Part shown: in pieces, positions 43,299-52,267 of the stretch
Position numbering within the stretch: the stretch's first letter is position 1
How the letters are laid out: each line of letters opens with the position of its first letter
Assembly: GCA_016285355.1 (NCBI GenBank)
Contig: JAEEQP010000009.1
Coordinates: forward strand, 31,088-95,087
DNA from: Bacteroidales bacterium
Lineage (GTDB): Bacteria > Bacteroidota > Bacteroidia > Bacteroidales > F082
Direction: 5' to 3'
DNA: 64,000 bases
Program-made: the position numbers and the translations under genes
The notes under the pieces: generated by a model
Databases searched by the model: none
Told to the model about the DNA's origin: nothing
Seen by the model: only the letters and a program-made list of their open reading frames with translations

Positions 43299-44465
43299 CT
43301 ATAGTTGCTTTAGTTCGTTATTTAAGAATTCAACAAATTTCTCTTTGGCAGGCAATTGGAGTAAATATTTGGAGACAAACAAGTTTTCGTCCATTCCCGC
43401 TGTGGCAAATTTCACCATCTCGGAAGTAGCATCCGTGCAAAGCAAGATGCCTATGGGAGCATTGTCGCCCTCCGTCATCATCTTGTCGCGATAATACGCC
43501 ACATACATATTCAGTTGAGCCATGTCGGCATAATTGAATTTTCGCGTCTTCAACTCCACCAGCACATGGCATTTCAATATCCTGTGATAAAACACCAAAT
43601 CGACAAAGAAATACTCATCGTCAATCAATATCCGTTTCTGTCGGCCTTCAAAACAGAAACCCTCACCCAATTCCAAGATAAACTCCTGAATATGACTGAT
43701 CAATAATGTTTCAAGATCACTCTCCTCAACCACATCAGCACTCTTCAAGCCCCAAAAATCAAAGACATACGGTGATTTTACTATAGTTGACGGCATGGAC
43801 ACCTCTGCCTTTTCATTGACAAGGGTCATCAGCTTCTCTGGATTCTTGCTGATTCCTGCTCGTTCATAACAAAGCGTGTCAATCTGCCTCCTCAATTCAC
43901 GCACACTCCAACAGCCTTTGATGGTTTCTATCTCGTAAAACGAGCGTTTCAGTGGGTCATCAATAGAAAGGATTTCTATAATATGAGAAAATGACAGATT
44001 ACTAAAAATCTTTTCTGTGCCAACTCTTGGTATAGGCCGCTCTCTATCTTGAGTTATGACCATTAACTCTCCGTGAGATTTTTCAGACAGCGTCTGAAAA
44101 ATTATATCAGTATGATTTTCAGAAATTTGCAATTTTTCAGTCAGTGTCTGAAAAATTTGTTGGTTTTGAGGTCTTCTCAAAAACAAATCAATTTCTTTAC
44201 CTATTTGTGGATACACAAGATAAAACTTTCTGCATTGGCTTAACATGGTCGCGCCCAATCCTTTTATGTCTACAGATTTCGCCAATTCAGAAAGCAACCT
44301 ATCCCCATACTTCGCCCTGTCCTCTCCATTCTGTTCAAATTCCACAATCCAATATCCCACCAACCAATTTCGGGCGGTAATGTTTTGGTTGATGGCTCGC
44401 ATAGCATTGCTCTGCAATACGTTATGAGTAACCAATATGTTCGACGTCAGTTGTGGAAAATCCAT
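43299..44465 (-). CDS. DUF1016 / YhcG-type PD-(D/E)XK nuclease-like protein
   Basis: A 388-residue protein from ATG 44465 (MDFPQLTSNILVTHN); the longer alternative start lies upstream of the promoter box. The N-terminal helical DUF1016 region includes RNWLVGYWIVEFEQNG and AKYGDRLLSELAKSV. The C-terminal PD-(D/E)XK nuclease-like domain shows VDLVFYHRILKCHVLVELKT with D...E.K. Homologues occur alone or near restriction systems and mobile elements; a DNA-processing or defence role is plausible. The segment ~125-160 contains two copies of 'QTL[ST]EK..'. Confidence 0.92.
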   Translation of the reverse strand: MDFPQLTSNILVTHNVLQSNAMRAINQNITARNWLVGYWIVEFEQNGEDRAKYGDRLLSELAKSVDIKGLGATMLSQCRKFYLVYPQIGKEIDLFLRRPQNQQIFQTLTEKLQISENHTDIIFQTLSEKSHGELMVITQDRERPIPRVGTEKIFSNLSFSHIIEILSIDDPLKRSFYEIETIKGCWSVRELRRQIDTLCYERAGISKNPEKLMTLVNEKAEVSMPSTIVKSPYVFDFWGLKSADVVEESDLETLLISHIQEFILELGEGFCFEGRQKRILIDDEYFFVDLVFYHRILKCHVLVELKTRKFNYADMAQLNMYVAYYRDKMMTEGDNAPIGILLCTDATSEMVKFATAGMDENLFVSKYLLQLPAKEKFVEFLNNELKQL

Positions 44466-44485
44466 TGTCTGGTAGTATTTCACCG

Positions 44486-44493
44486 CAAAAATA
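44486..44493 (-). promoter_or_regulatory. -7 box (TATTTTTG) for the DUF1016 gene
   Basis: Minus-strand TATTTTTG, 20 nt upstream of ATG 44465. Confidence 0.6.
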
Positions 44494-44527
44494 CAACAAT
44501 TCCCCAATAGCAATCAACAAAAACACT

Positions 44528-44535
44528 ATCTTTGC
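44528..44535 (+). promoter_or_regulatory. -7 box (TATCTTTG) for thyA
   Basis: Plus-strand TATCTTTG, 17 nt upstream of the thyA ATG; divergent from the DUF1016 promoter. Confidence 0.6.
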
Positions 44536-44552
44536 AAAATAAATAATGCTTT

Positions 44553-45380
44553 ATGAAACAATACCTAGACCTCCTACAATATATCCTCGACCACGGCCAT
44601 CAGAAGGGCGACCGCACTGGCACAGGCACTATTAGTGTGTTCGGTTACCAGATGCGTTTCGACCTCTCGGAAGGCTTTCCTTTGGTCACAACAAAGAAAG
44701 TGCATCTGAAGAGCATCATCCACGAGTTATTGTGGCTGCTCAGCGGTGACACCAATATTAAGTACCTGCACGACAACAAAGTCAGCATTTGGGACGAGTG
44801 GGCCGACTCCAATGGCGACCTCGGCCCCGTTTATGGTGCCCAGTGGCGCAACTGGAACAACGAAGGCATCGACCAGATTGCCGACGTGGTGAAGAGCATC
44901 AAGGAGAATCCCAACAGTCGTCGCCACATCGTCACAGCTTGGAATCCAAGCGTTTTGCCCGATGAGCATGAGAAGAATTTCGCCGCCAATGTAGCTGCTG
45001 GCAAAGCGGCACTCCCTCCCTGCCATGCTTTCTTCCAGTTTTATGTGGCCGACGGTAAACTATCCTGTCAACTCTACCAACGCAGCGCAGATGTATTCCT
45101 CGGCGTGCCATTCAACATCGCCTCCTACGCCCTGCTCACCATGATGATGGCGCAGGTGTGCAATTTGAAACCTGGCGATTTCGTCCACACTTTCGGCGAT
45201 GTGCATATCTACAACAACCTCATCGAGCAGGTGAAACTGCAATTGTCGCGCACACCGCGTGCCTTACCCACTATGAAAATCAATCCCGAGGTCAAGGACA
45301 TCTTTGGTTTCAAATTTGATGATTTCACATTAGAGAATTATGACCCGTGGCCTGCCATAAAAGGTGAGGTTTCGGTATAG
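44553..45380 (+). CDS. thyA: Thymidylate synthase
   Basis: Converts dUMP to dTMP using methylene-tetrahydrofolate, producing dihydrofolate that the next gene product (FolA) recycles. The 275 residues include [24 protein letters not shown] (Arg pair for phosphate), the nucleophile Cys157 in [11 protein letters not shown], and the [18 protein letters not shown] block. Complete. Confidence 0.98.
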   Translation: MKQYLDLLQYILDHGHQKGDRTGTGTISVFGYQMRFDLSEGFPLVTTKKVHLKSIIHELLWLLSGDTNIKYLHDNKVSIWDEWADSNGDLGPVYGAQWRNWNNEGIDQIADVVKSIKENPNSRRHIVTAWNPSVLPDEHEKNFAANVAAGKAALPPCHAFFQFYVADGKLSCQLYQRSADVFLGVPFNIASYALLTMMMAQVCNLKPGDFVHTFGDVHIYNNLIEQVKLQLSRTPRALPTMKINPEVKDIFGFKFDDFTLENYDPWPAIKGEVSV

Positions 45381-45393
45381 AAAACAAAGCCCT

Positions 45394-45415
45394 GAAATCG
45401 AAGATTCGACGAAGT
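45394..45415 (+). repeat. Short dispersed word GAAATCGAAGATTCGACGAAGT-type
   Basis: A 22-nt word that recurs with a single base change at 34865-34886. It lies in the thyA-folA spacer, flanked by GCCCT/GGGC that could form a loose hairpin. Confidence 0.45.
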
Positions 45416-45491
45416 CAAAGGGCGACCCGAATTCAAGCAGGCGATACAATCCCTGCGTAAACAAAAGAGCAACGAAAACAACAACAGAAAT

Positions 45492-45986
45492 ATGACCATA
45501 TCCATCATCGTCGCCATGGCCGCCAACCGCGCCATCGGCATCAACAACCAACTCATCTGGCATAACAGCAACGACCTGAAACATTTCAAGAAGGTGACCT
45601 CGGGGCATTGCGTCATCATGGGGCACAACACTTGGCTCTCGCTGCCTGGACAAAAGGCTTTGCCCAACCGCCGCAACATCGTCATCTCCGACCGCTTGGA
45701 CACCGCTCCTGAAGGTTACGAGTTAGCCACCTCCATCCCGCAAGCCATCGAAATGGCCCAAAATGAGGACGAGGTCTTCATCATGGGCGGCGGCAGCATC
45801 TACGAACAATTCCTTCCCAAAGCGGACAAGCTATATCTAACCCGCCTTGACAAGGAATTCGAGGCCGATACCTATTTCCCCTACGTCAATTTCGACGAAT
45901 GGAATCTCGTTGACCTTGAGGTAGTTGACGATGACCCGCAGGTGGATTACTCGTATCGTTTTGAGGTTTGGGAGAGAAAAGCATGA
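45492..45986 (+). CDS. folA: Dihydrofolate reductase
   Basis: A 164-residue NADPH-dependent reductase for dihydrofolate. ISIIVAMAANRAIGINNQL, the cofactor-binding HCVIMGHNTWLSLPG, NRRNIVIS, and FIMGGGSIYEQFLP are canonical, as is the C-terminal aromatic strand VDYSYRFEVWERK. Follows thyA by 111 nt, forming the classic dTMP/folate pair. The stop shares bases with the mscS-like start (ATGA). Confidence 0.97.
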   Translation: MTISIIVAMAANRAIGINNQLIWHNSNDLKHFKKVTSGHCVIMGHNTWLSLPGQKALPNRRNIVISDRLDTAPEGYELATSIPQAIEMAQNEDEVFIMGGGSIYEQFLPKADKLYLTRLDKEFEADTYFPYVNFDEWNLVDLEVVDDDPQVDYSYRFEVWERKA

Positions 45987-48760
45987 AAAAGAAGCACCTT
46001 GTCGTCCTTGCGGCCATACTGATGGTCGCCGTGCCTATCTTTGCCATTTCGCAAGGCGAGAACCTCAACCAAACCCTGCACGCGCTCCGCAAAGACCTGA
46101 AACAGGATTACCAGCAGATTTCGAAAGCACAGACCCAACTCTCCGACGAGTACGAGTCGCAGCACCTGAAGATGGTGGAAATCATGAAGCAATGCAACGA
46201 GCTCTCGCTGCTCTTGTATTCTCAGAAACAGGACTTTACCTTCGACCTCTGCTATGCATTGGAGAATGTCACCAACAAATACAATGAGTTCAATAAGGAC
46301 CGCAAACCTTTCGACCACATCGTCGGTAACCTCGATATTGAGATTGATCGTTATGCCCGACTGATTGAAACGTTGCGAAGGCTCCCTCCTGAGCGGGACA
46401 GCATTAGAGGCGTGCCCGACAGTTTGCTTTTCCGCAACGACACGCTCAACCAGCACATCCTGCTTAGCGGCACTCATATAGAGTTGGAGAAGGAAGTCAA
46501 AGCCTTGGCTGACTCTACTTTGACACCGTACATCCTTGACGAGCAAGGCAAGGCGGACCGTGATCAGTGCATCGTTTACGCCATCGAGTTGTTGAAAATG
46601 TATGCCGAAAGCAAAGCCATCGTTGTGGCCGACAGCATCCATTACTACGAGACTTACCTGCGTCTGAAAGAATCCTACGACTACGCCCGTGACCATTACA
46701 AGTTGTTGCAATACCGCATATTCATCGAAGGACAGACTCCTTGGTTCACCATCTTAGCCAACCCTTCAAAATACTGGCAACAAGCCAAGGAAGATGTAAG
46801 AGACAAATACAATATCAATTCCATAATTAACCCAATTCAAGATACCATCCCTGTTGACTCATCCGTATTTGCCTCTACTCCAGACACCATTTTGGCAGAC
46901 ACATCGAAAGCCTTATTTACTCTCGGAGATTCGCTGGCCATCCCCATTCCTATCCTGACCGACTCTCTCACCCTTGCGCAGCTCTCCTCGGAAGCCATAA
47001 ATACGGATGAAGATACCGGGGCTTATTCATTGCAGTTTTTTTTGGTTTTGTTTCTCCTCTTGATTTTCCTATTCTTATGGCTCATCATTTCCCTATTGCT
47101 CATTCCTGTCTTCCGTTTCATCAAACCGATAAAGAATGCCATCGCCAAAGAACAACGAAGATACATCTCCTTGCTCGTTTCCGCCTTGATTTTCATTTTG
47201 TTCTTTGCCAATGGAGGAGGCGAAGGTATTATACAAAAAGCATTCGACCTTTCCAACACTTTCATGTGGCTGCTCACCGCTATCATTGCCGCCTTACTGA
47301 TAAGGCTGAAACCCGAGAGTCTGAAATACGGTTTCAAGATGTATCGACCCACGATTTATATGGCTTTGGCCGTCATCGGTTGCCGCGTCATCTTCATTCC
47401 GAACTCATTGATGAACATCATCTTCCCACCCATCCCATTGGTGTTCTTCGGCTGGCAGCTCTATGCCTGCCTAAAATATGGAAATAAAGTCGATAAAAGC
47501 GACCGCTTCTTTGGTTGGATGTCGTTGGTTATCACAGGTATCGCCTTGATTGTGGCCGTAGCCGGATTCATTTTCGTATCGCTACTCATTTTGGTGTGGT
47601 GGTATTTCCAGTTGGCGGCCATCCTCACCATGATTACCATTTGGCACTTGACCGTCCTATACAAGGAAAAGAGAATGAAGCGCCGCATCGACGAGCGTAT
47701 CAAGCACATTACTTTCGCTTCAGATACCGACAAGGAAACGCTTTTGTTCAGTGCCACGTGGTTCTATGACCTCATCAAGGAAGTACTGCTTCCCGTGTTG
47801 GCGCTGATGTCTGTCTCGTTATGTCTGCACCTTTCCTTGGATGTGTTTGACTTCCACGACCTCTTCGAAACCATTTTCTACAACCCATTCATACAACTTA
47901 CCAATGATCAGGGTGTCAACACATTGCGAATCTCGATATATTCCATCCTCATCCTGACTTGCCTCTTCTTCGTGTTCCGCTATCTCAACTACGCCGTTCG
48001 CGCCATTTGGAAACAAGCTCGTTATGCGCTTTTCATGCGGAGACACAACCGCAAGACCATCCGCAGCAACGAAATCAATTTTTCGCTTGCCAACGCCATT
48101 ATCAGCGTTTTGGTATGGATGATTTACATCGTTACCATCGTGTTGACGCTACACATCCCGACAGGCTCATTGAGTCTTGTGGCTGGAGGTCTTTCCGCTG
48201 GTATCGGTCTTGCTCTGAAAGACGTCATTAACAACTTCATCTATGGCATCCAATTGATGTCGGGTCGTCTGCGTGTAGGCGACTGGATTGAGTGTGACGG
48301 CGTACGCGGCAGGGTGACCGACATCAGTTACCAAAGCACACAGATCGAGACGATTGAAGGCGCACAGATGTCGTTCCTCAATGCCACTTTATTTGCCAAA
48401 AACTTCAGCAACCTGACGCGCAACCACTCCTACGAATTCCTCAAGATTACTGTGGGTGTGGCCTACGGTACAAACATCAAACGGGTTCGCGAGGTGTTGG
48501 TGGAGGCCATGCAAGCGCTACGTACCAAGGATGACTACGGACGAGAAATTGTTGAACCCAATAAAGGCATTTATATAGTGGTTGATAATATGGACGACAG
48601 TGCTGTCACCATTGCTGTGAAACAATATGTACTTGTGGCAGAACGCATCGGCTACATCGACCGTGCCAAGGAGGTGATTTACAACACCTTGAATGAGAAC
48701 GGCATCACCATTCCGTTCCCGCAATGCGATGTCCACCTGATTAAGGACGAGGAAGGCTGA
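45983..48760 (+). CDS. Large MscS-family mechanosensitive channel
   Basis: A 925-residue inner-membrane channel. ATG 45983 (MKKKHLVVLAAILMVAVPIF, signal peptide) overlaps the folA stop by 4 nt; an earlier in-frame start is less likely. A ~310-residue periplasmic helical region is followed by about ten membrane helices from residue ~345 and the MscS core (~700-870). The core includes the pore helix SLVAGGLSAGIGLALKDVIN, then GRLRVGDWIECDGVRGRV and a beta domain with LNATLFAKNFSNLT. The large periplasmic part resembles MscK/YbdG-type giants. Opens under membrane tension; translational coupling to folA is unusual. Confidence 0.92.
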   Translation: MKKKHLVVLAAILMVAVPIFAISQGENLNQTLHALRKDLKQDYQQISKAQTQLSDEYESQHLKMVEIMKQCNELSLLLYSQKQDFTFDLCYALENVTNKYNEFNKDRKPFDHIVGNLDIEIDRYARLIETLRRLPPERDSIRGVPDSLLFRNDTLNQHILLSGTHIELEKEVKALADSTLTPYILDEQGKADRDQCIVYAIELLKMYAESKAIVVADSIHYYETYLRLKESYDYARDHYKLLQYRIFIEGQTPWFTILANPSKYWQQAKEDVRDKYNINSIINPIQDTIPVDSSVFASTPDTILADTSKALFTLGDSLAIPIPILTDSLTLAQLSSEAINTDEDTGAYSLQFFLVLFLLLIFLFLWLIISLLLIPVFRFIKPIKNAIAKEQRRYISLLVSALIFILFFANGGGEGIIQKAFDLSNTFMWLLTAIIAALLIRLKPESLKYGFKMYRPTIYMALAVIGCRVIFIPNSLMNIIFPPIPLVFFGWQLYACLKYGNKVDKSDRFFGWMSLVITGIALIVAVAGFIFVSLLILVWWYFQLAAILTMITIWHLTVLYKEKRMKRRIDERIKHITFASDTDKETLLFSATWFYDLIKEVLLPVLALMSVSLCLHLSLDVFDFHDLFETIFYNPFIQLTNDQGVNTLRISIYSILILTCLFFVFRYLNYAVRAIWKQARYALFMRRHNRKTIRSNEINFSLANAIISVLVWMIYIVTIVLTLHIPTGSLSLVAGGLSAGIGLALKDVINNFIYGIQLMSGRLRVGDWIECDGVRGRVTDISYQSTQIETIEGAQMSFLNATLFAKNFSNLTRNHSYEFLKITVGVAYGTNIKRVREVLVEAMQALRTKDDYGREIVEPNKGIYIVVDNMDDSAVTIAVKQYVLVAERIGYIDRAKEVIYNTLNENGITIPFPQCDVHLIKDEEG

Positions 48761-48798
48761 AAAGACAACTGAACAACTTTTCGACTGATAACTTCCAA

Positions 48799-49494
48799 CT
48801 ACTTTTCAAAGTGTTGGTAATCCTTTCCGCTGGCCCATTCGCCGCCCCACTGAAAACCATGTTGCTTGAACAGTCGGTAGCATAGGTCGCCTTTCCTTAT
48901 CATGTAGGGGAAATCTCCACTTCTATCCAAATACTCAACGCTTTCTTCCGGCTCTATTTTGGCCTTGCCATCTCTCACCTTATAATATGGATTGTACTTT
49001 GGGTTGATGTCCACGGCCAAGCCATAACTATGCTTTGAAACCATGCCTCCCGCCGGAATCTTCCTTTGATTGAAGCAAGAAGTGTTGTTGTCGCGCATCG
49101 AGGCTGCATCGTCGCCACCGTAATCATCTACCAAACGCATTTTTTCGATGGGATAACCTGCCTGAAACAGCTCCTTGAAAATCGACAAAAGGTCGTCAGC
49201 AATGGTTTTTGCACACACCAACTCACCAACGACGGCGTTGCCGTCAACATCACAGTGCAGCAATTGGACATAACGCAAATCATCCCAATCGACTCCAGCA
49301 ATTGCCTTGAATGAGCATCCCTCCATCCGTGTCTTCACCGACTCTGGAATCGGAGTGGCATGGAAAAAGTGCTCATAACCATACACTTTCAGGTACGGCT
49401 TCGGTACCACATCGCCTACACGATACCTACCTTGTGCAAACGTCGAGGAAGCCACCAGCAGCCAAAGCAAACCTATATACACTTTGAGCCTCAT
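48799..49494 (-). CDS. M15-family metallopeptidase (D-Ala-D-Ala / L-Ala-D-Glu type)
   Basis: A 231-residue exported Zn peptidase of the peptidase_M15_4 type. Signal peptide to ~A20 (LLWLLVASSTFA). The Zn ligands fit H155 and D162 in SKHSYGLAVDINPKY and H228 in DYQHFEK at the C-terminus. MVSKHSYGLAVDINP is the canonical HxxxxxxD. Acts on cell-wall peptides. Its promoter box lies at the base of the neighbouring terminator. Confidence 0.9.
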   Translation of the reverse strand: MRLKVYIGLLWLLVASSTFAQGRYRVGDVVPKPYLKVYGYEHFFHATPIPESVKTRMEGCSFKAIAGVDWDDLRYVQLLHCDVDGNAVVGELVCAKTIADDLLSIFKELFQAGYPIEKMRLVDDYGGDDAASMRDNNTSCFNQRKIPAGGMVSKHSYGLAVDINPKYNPYYKVRDGKAKIEPEESVEYLDRSGDFPYMIRKGDLCYRLFKQHGFQWGGEWASGKDYQHFEK

Positions 49495-49501
49495 AGTGGT
49501 G

Positions 49502-49509
49502 CAAAATTA
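49502..49509 (-). promoter_or_regulatory. -7 box (TAATTTTG) for the M15 peptidase gene
   Basis: Minus-strand TAATTTTG only 7 nt before the ATG (49494) and directly adjacent to the upstream terminator T-run. The leader would be very short, perhaps leaderless. Confidence 0.5.
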
Positions 49510-49546
49510 GAAAAAAAACGGTTGCCCCGCGAAAGAGGCAACCGTT
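49510..49546 (-). terminator. Terminator of the first C10 protease gene
   Basis: A perfect 10-bp stem AACGGTTGCC/GGCAACCGTT with a 10-nt loop, then eight T on the minus strand, 22 nt past the stop at 49568. Confidence 0.92.
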
Positions 49547-49567
49547 CAAAACTTATCTCAGAATAAC

Positions 49568-52165
49568 TTATCTAATGATCGTGATAGGCTTGCTGACCAC
49601 ACCATTTTCGGTGGCGACGCGCACCACATAGATGCCAGCCTCAACATTGTCCAAATTGATGTCGACCGATTCGCCTTGGCAGCTCATCTCGTACACCTTC
49701 TGGCCCATCGTATTGAACACAGTCACATGGTTCAGACCTTGGCCTTCCACAGTAAAGCGATTGTTCGTAGGATTCGGGAAGACAGACACGCTATTCGACT
49801 CCAATTCAGTAACACCGTCCGATGAATACGGAGCATGCAGATAGAACTGATTCTGATCCCACTTGTAGCTGGCGGGAGCGGAAGTGCAGTCGAGGTCGCC
49901 ATAATAAGCGTAGAGTTTGTAATAATAATCACCTTCCTGAGTGGCTGAGTTGTCGGTATAGTTAGTAGCACTGGCACCCAGCAGTTTGATTCTCACGTAT
50001 TCGTCATCTACGCCAAACTTTCTATAGAGATAATAGCCGGAAAGACCTTCAAACGGTTCAGGCTTCTCCCACTTCAGCTTAATCTTATAGCTGGCACCTG
50101 TGTATTCGAAGTCGAAGTCTCTTGCAGCGTAGCAGGCACCTGAAGTGGCGCAAGACTCGTTGGAGTATTCACCATTTTCGCCGCCATCATAGAGGAAGCT
50201 GACCATGTAGCAGTGGCCACCAATTGAAGCGTTTTCGTCGACGAAAGAAGTGCCTTCAGGAATCAGACGATGGAGCAAACCATCGCGATACACCTGATAG
50301 CCATAGCCCTCGGCACTGATGGCATCCCAAGACACCTTGATATTATACGGATTGTCTTCATCAACGACGGCAACGACATTGGTCGGAACACCAGCACCGA
50401 CAGAATTGCCGCAGCTGTTGTTGCCTTCATAGAACACACCTTCAGCCAAATCTTCCGAAGTACCACTATAGCTATAAACGACGTTATTTTGCGAATCCTT
50501 AACGTTGAAGGCCATGCTGAAGCTACCCGTTTGTGTGGGTGCTGACCAGCCAAACGAAACATGACCCAGAGGCACGTCTATCGGGAATGTCTGGACAGAA
50601 GAGGTGGTGGTGGTCACCTGTAAAATATCGGTACCAGCAGCATTGTAAACATGAATCATGCCACCACGGAAGCCCGTGAACGAAGCTTGTGTGATATTGA
50701 TGGTCCAGCCGCAAGTGGGGCCGAAAGACACGATATTGGAGTAAGCAACCTTACCATGAGCACCACCGTATACTGCATAGATTGTATACACGAAAGCATC
50801 GAAACGCGGCACACGGTCATCGGTGATGGTCATATCAGCGCCAGGAGTCACGTTATCTTGAGTGTAGACGATTTCACCATCACGGCAAACCACGATTTGA
50901 TCAATGGCAGTAAGGCTGCTATTGTTTAAGGTCATGCTGGGGTTCTTCCACGAAACGGTAGCAGAAAGTTCGTTGTTGGCGGCAGGTGTCACAACAACAT
51001 TGGTAGGTGCCTGAGCCGTGTTGTTGTAGATTTCCTGCGGGACAAAATTCTTGACTACCTTATTCTGCGAGTTATAATCAATCTCATCAATGTGGAACCA
51101 GTTATCACCACTGCCACCCCAACCCCAGTTGAAGTGATAGTAGTCGTTTTCGTCGTAGCCATCACAAATGAAGGCATGACCGTAAGGAGCACCTGTTTCC
51201 ACACCCGCATAATACATGGGCCATCCCATATCAAAGGCTTCTTTCAGCGTGTTCTTCCATACAGTGACATCAGACTTGTTGAAAACAGAAGCTGCTGATG
51301 CATAACGGAAATAATTGGAAATGGCACCAGGAACACTTTCTGTCTGGGCTCCACTACCTTGTTCAATATCACCACCATAGTCCATGTTAACAGAAACACC
51401 GCAGTGATAGCAAAGTGTGGCAACAGCATCACCTTCTTCAGGTGCGTAGTTGTTATTACCGTATGCGTTCAACATGTTGTCCCAATCGTATGTTGTGGAA
51501 CCAAAATTTGCGGTTTGTTGTCCATACTTCGGATGATTGTAGGTATGGCTTCCTTGGCCTTGAGCAGGATGGTTCCAATACTTCATAAGCTGCGACATGG
51601 CTGTTGCCACGCAACCCACGTATGCATGATATCCTGAATTGGGGCTTTGAGAATCATAAGGGCACATGCTGTTGTAAGGAGCCGGGCTTTGATTCCACCT
51701 GGTCATCACCAAATATTCACGGCCTTTTCCCACATTGCGTGAAATTAGCCTGCCAGAGTTCATCACACTCTGCCATTCGGCGGCAACTTTAGGATTGGCT
51801 TTGCCCGTGAGCTTTCCAGTACGGTTAGCAATCACTTGATTGAGCATGTAACCCAAAGCCGGATTGATGTTTTCGGCATCGAAAATTCCTTCGTTGGAAT
51901 AAGCGACAATTGGACGGTAGAAATCGTCGGCAGAGACAATGACATGCCCCATATTGCCGACGTTAAAGACATAGAAGCAAGCCTCGCCACGGGTAGAGGT
52001 GCCCGTATAGACCAAAGTAAGGTCATTGCTTTGGCGCGACTGCTCAAAATTAGCTTGGACAAACTGTTGTCCCACATACTTGGCCTGGCTCACACTGACA
52101 GGATTGGCCTGAACCATCCCGATGCCGAGAACCAAGGCAAGCAGACTCATTAAATACTTCTTCAT
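49568..52165 (-). CDS. C10 (streptopain-like) cysteine protease with T9SS sorting domain, copy 1
   Basis: An 865-residue secreted protease. Signal peptide (MKKYLMSLLALVLGIGMVQA), then a SpeB-type propeptide (~20-130, GHVIVSADDFYRPIVAYS), then the peptidase domain. Catalytic Cys185 is in YVGCVATAMSQLMKYW and His330 in GHAFICDGYDENDYYHFNWG. The following ~450 residues are fibronectin-III-like and jelly-roll-like beta domains. The type A T9SS C-terminal domain (VFPNPTNNRFTVEG, ending GVVSKPITIIR) targets it to the surface. Own promoter TATATTTG; strong terminator. Confidence 0.93.
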   Translation of the reverse strand: MKKYLMSLLALVLGIGMVQANPVSVSQAKYVGQQFVQANFEQSRQSNDLTLVYTGTSTRGEACFYVFNVGNMGHVIVSADDFYRPIVAYSNEGIFDAENINPALGYMLNQVIANRTGKLTGKANPKVAAEWQSVMNSGRLISRNVGKGREYLVMTRWNQSPAPYNSMCPYDSQSPNSGYHAYVGCVATAMSQLMKYWNHPAQGQGSHTYNHPKYGQQTANFGSTTYDWDNMLNAYGNNNYAPEEGDAVATLCYHCGVSVNMDYGGDIEQGSGAQTESVPGAISNYFRYASAASVFNKSDVTVWKNTLKEAFDMGWPMYYAGVETGAPYGHAFICDGYDENDYYHFNWGWGGSGDNWFHIDEIDYNSQNKVVKNFVPQEIYNNTAQAPTNVVVTPAANNELSATVSWKNPSMTLNNSSLTAIDQIVVCRDGEIVYTQDNVTPGADMTITDDRVPRFDAFVYTIYAVYGGAHGKVAYSNIVSFGPTCGWTINITQASFTGFRGGMIHVYNAAGTDILQVTTTTSSVQTFPIDVPLGHVSFGWSAPTQTGSFSMAFNVKDSQNNVVYSYSGTSEDLAEGVFYEGNNSCGNSVGAGVPTNVVAVVDEDNPYNIKVSWDAISAEGYGYQVYRDGLLHRLIPEGTSFVDENASIGGHCYMVSFLYDGGENGEYSNESCATSGACYAARDFDFEYTGASYKIKLKWEKPEPFEGLSGYYLYRKFGVDDEYVRIKLLGASATNYTDNSATQEGDYYYKLYAYYGDLDCTSAPASYKWDQNQFYLHAPYSSDGVTELESNSVSVFPNPTNNRFTVEGQGLNHVTVFNTMGQKVYEMSCQGESVDINLDNVEAGIYVVRVATENGVVSKPITIIR

Positions 52166-52205
52166 TGTAGTTGAAATTTAAATTAGATTCTGTTTTTAAA
52201 GGGTG

Positions 52206-52213
52206 CAAATATA
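52206..52213 (-). promoter_or_regulatory. -7 box (TATATTTG) for C10 protease copy 1
   Basis: Minus-strand TATATTTG, 40 nt before the ATG at 52165. Same exact box as copies 2 and 4. Confidence 0.6.
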
Positions 52214-52267
52214 GGCATTTTCTCAAAACCAAACACTTCATTCACCAACAAAGTGGAAAAAATCCCA

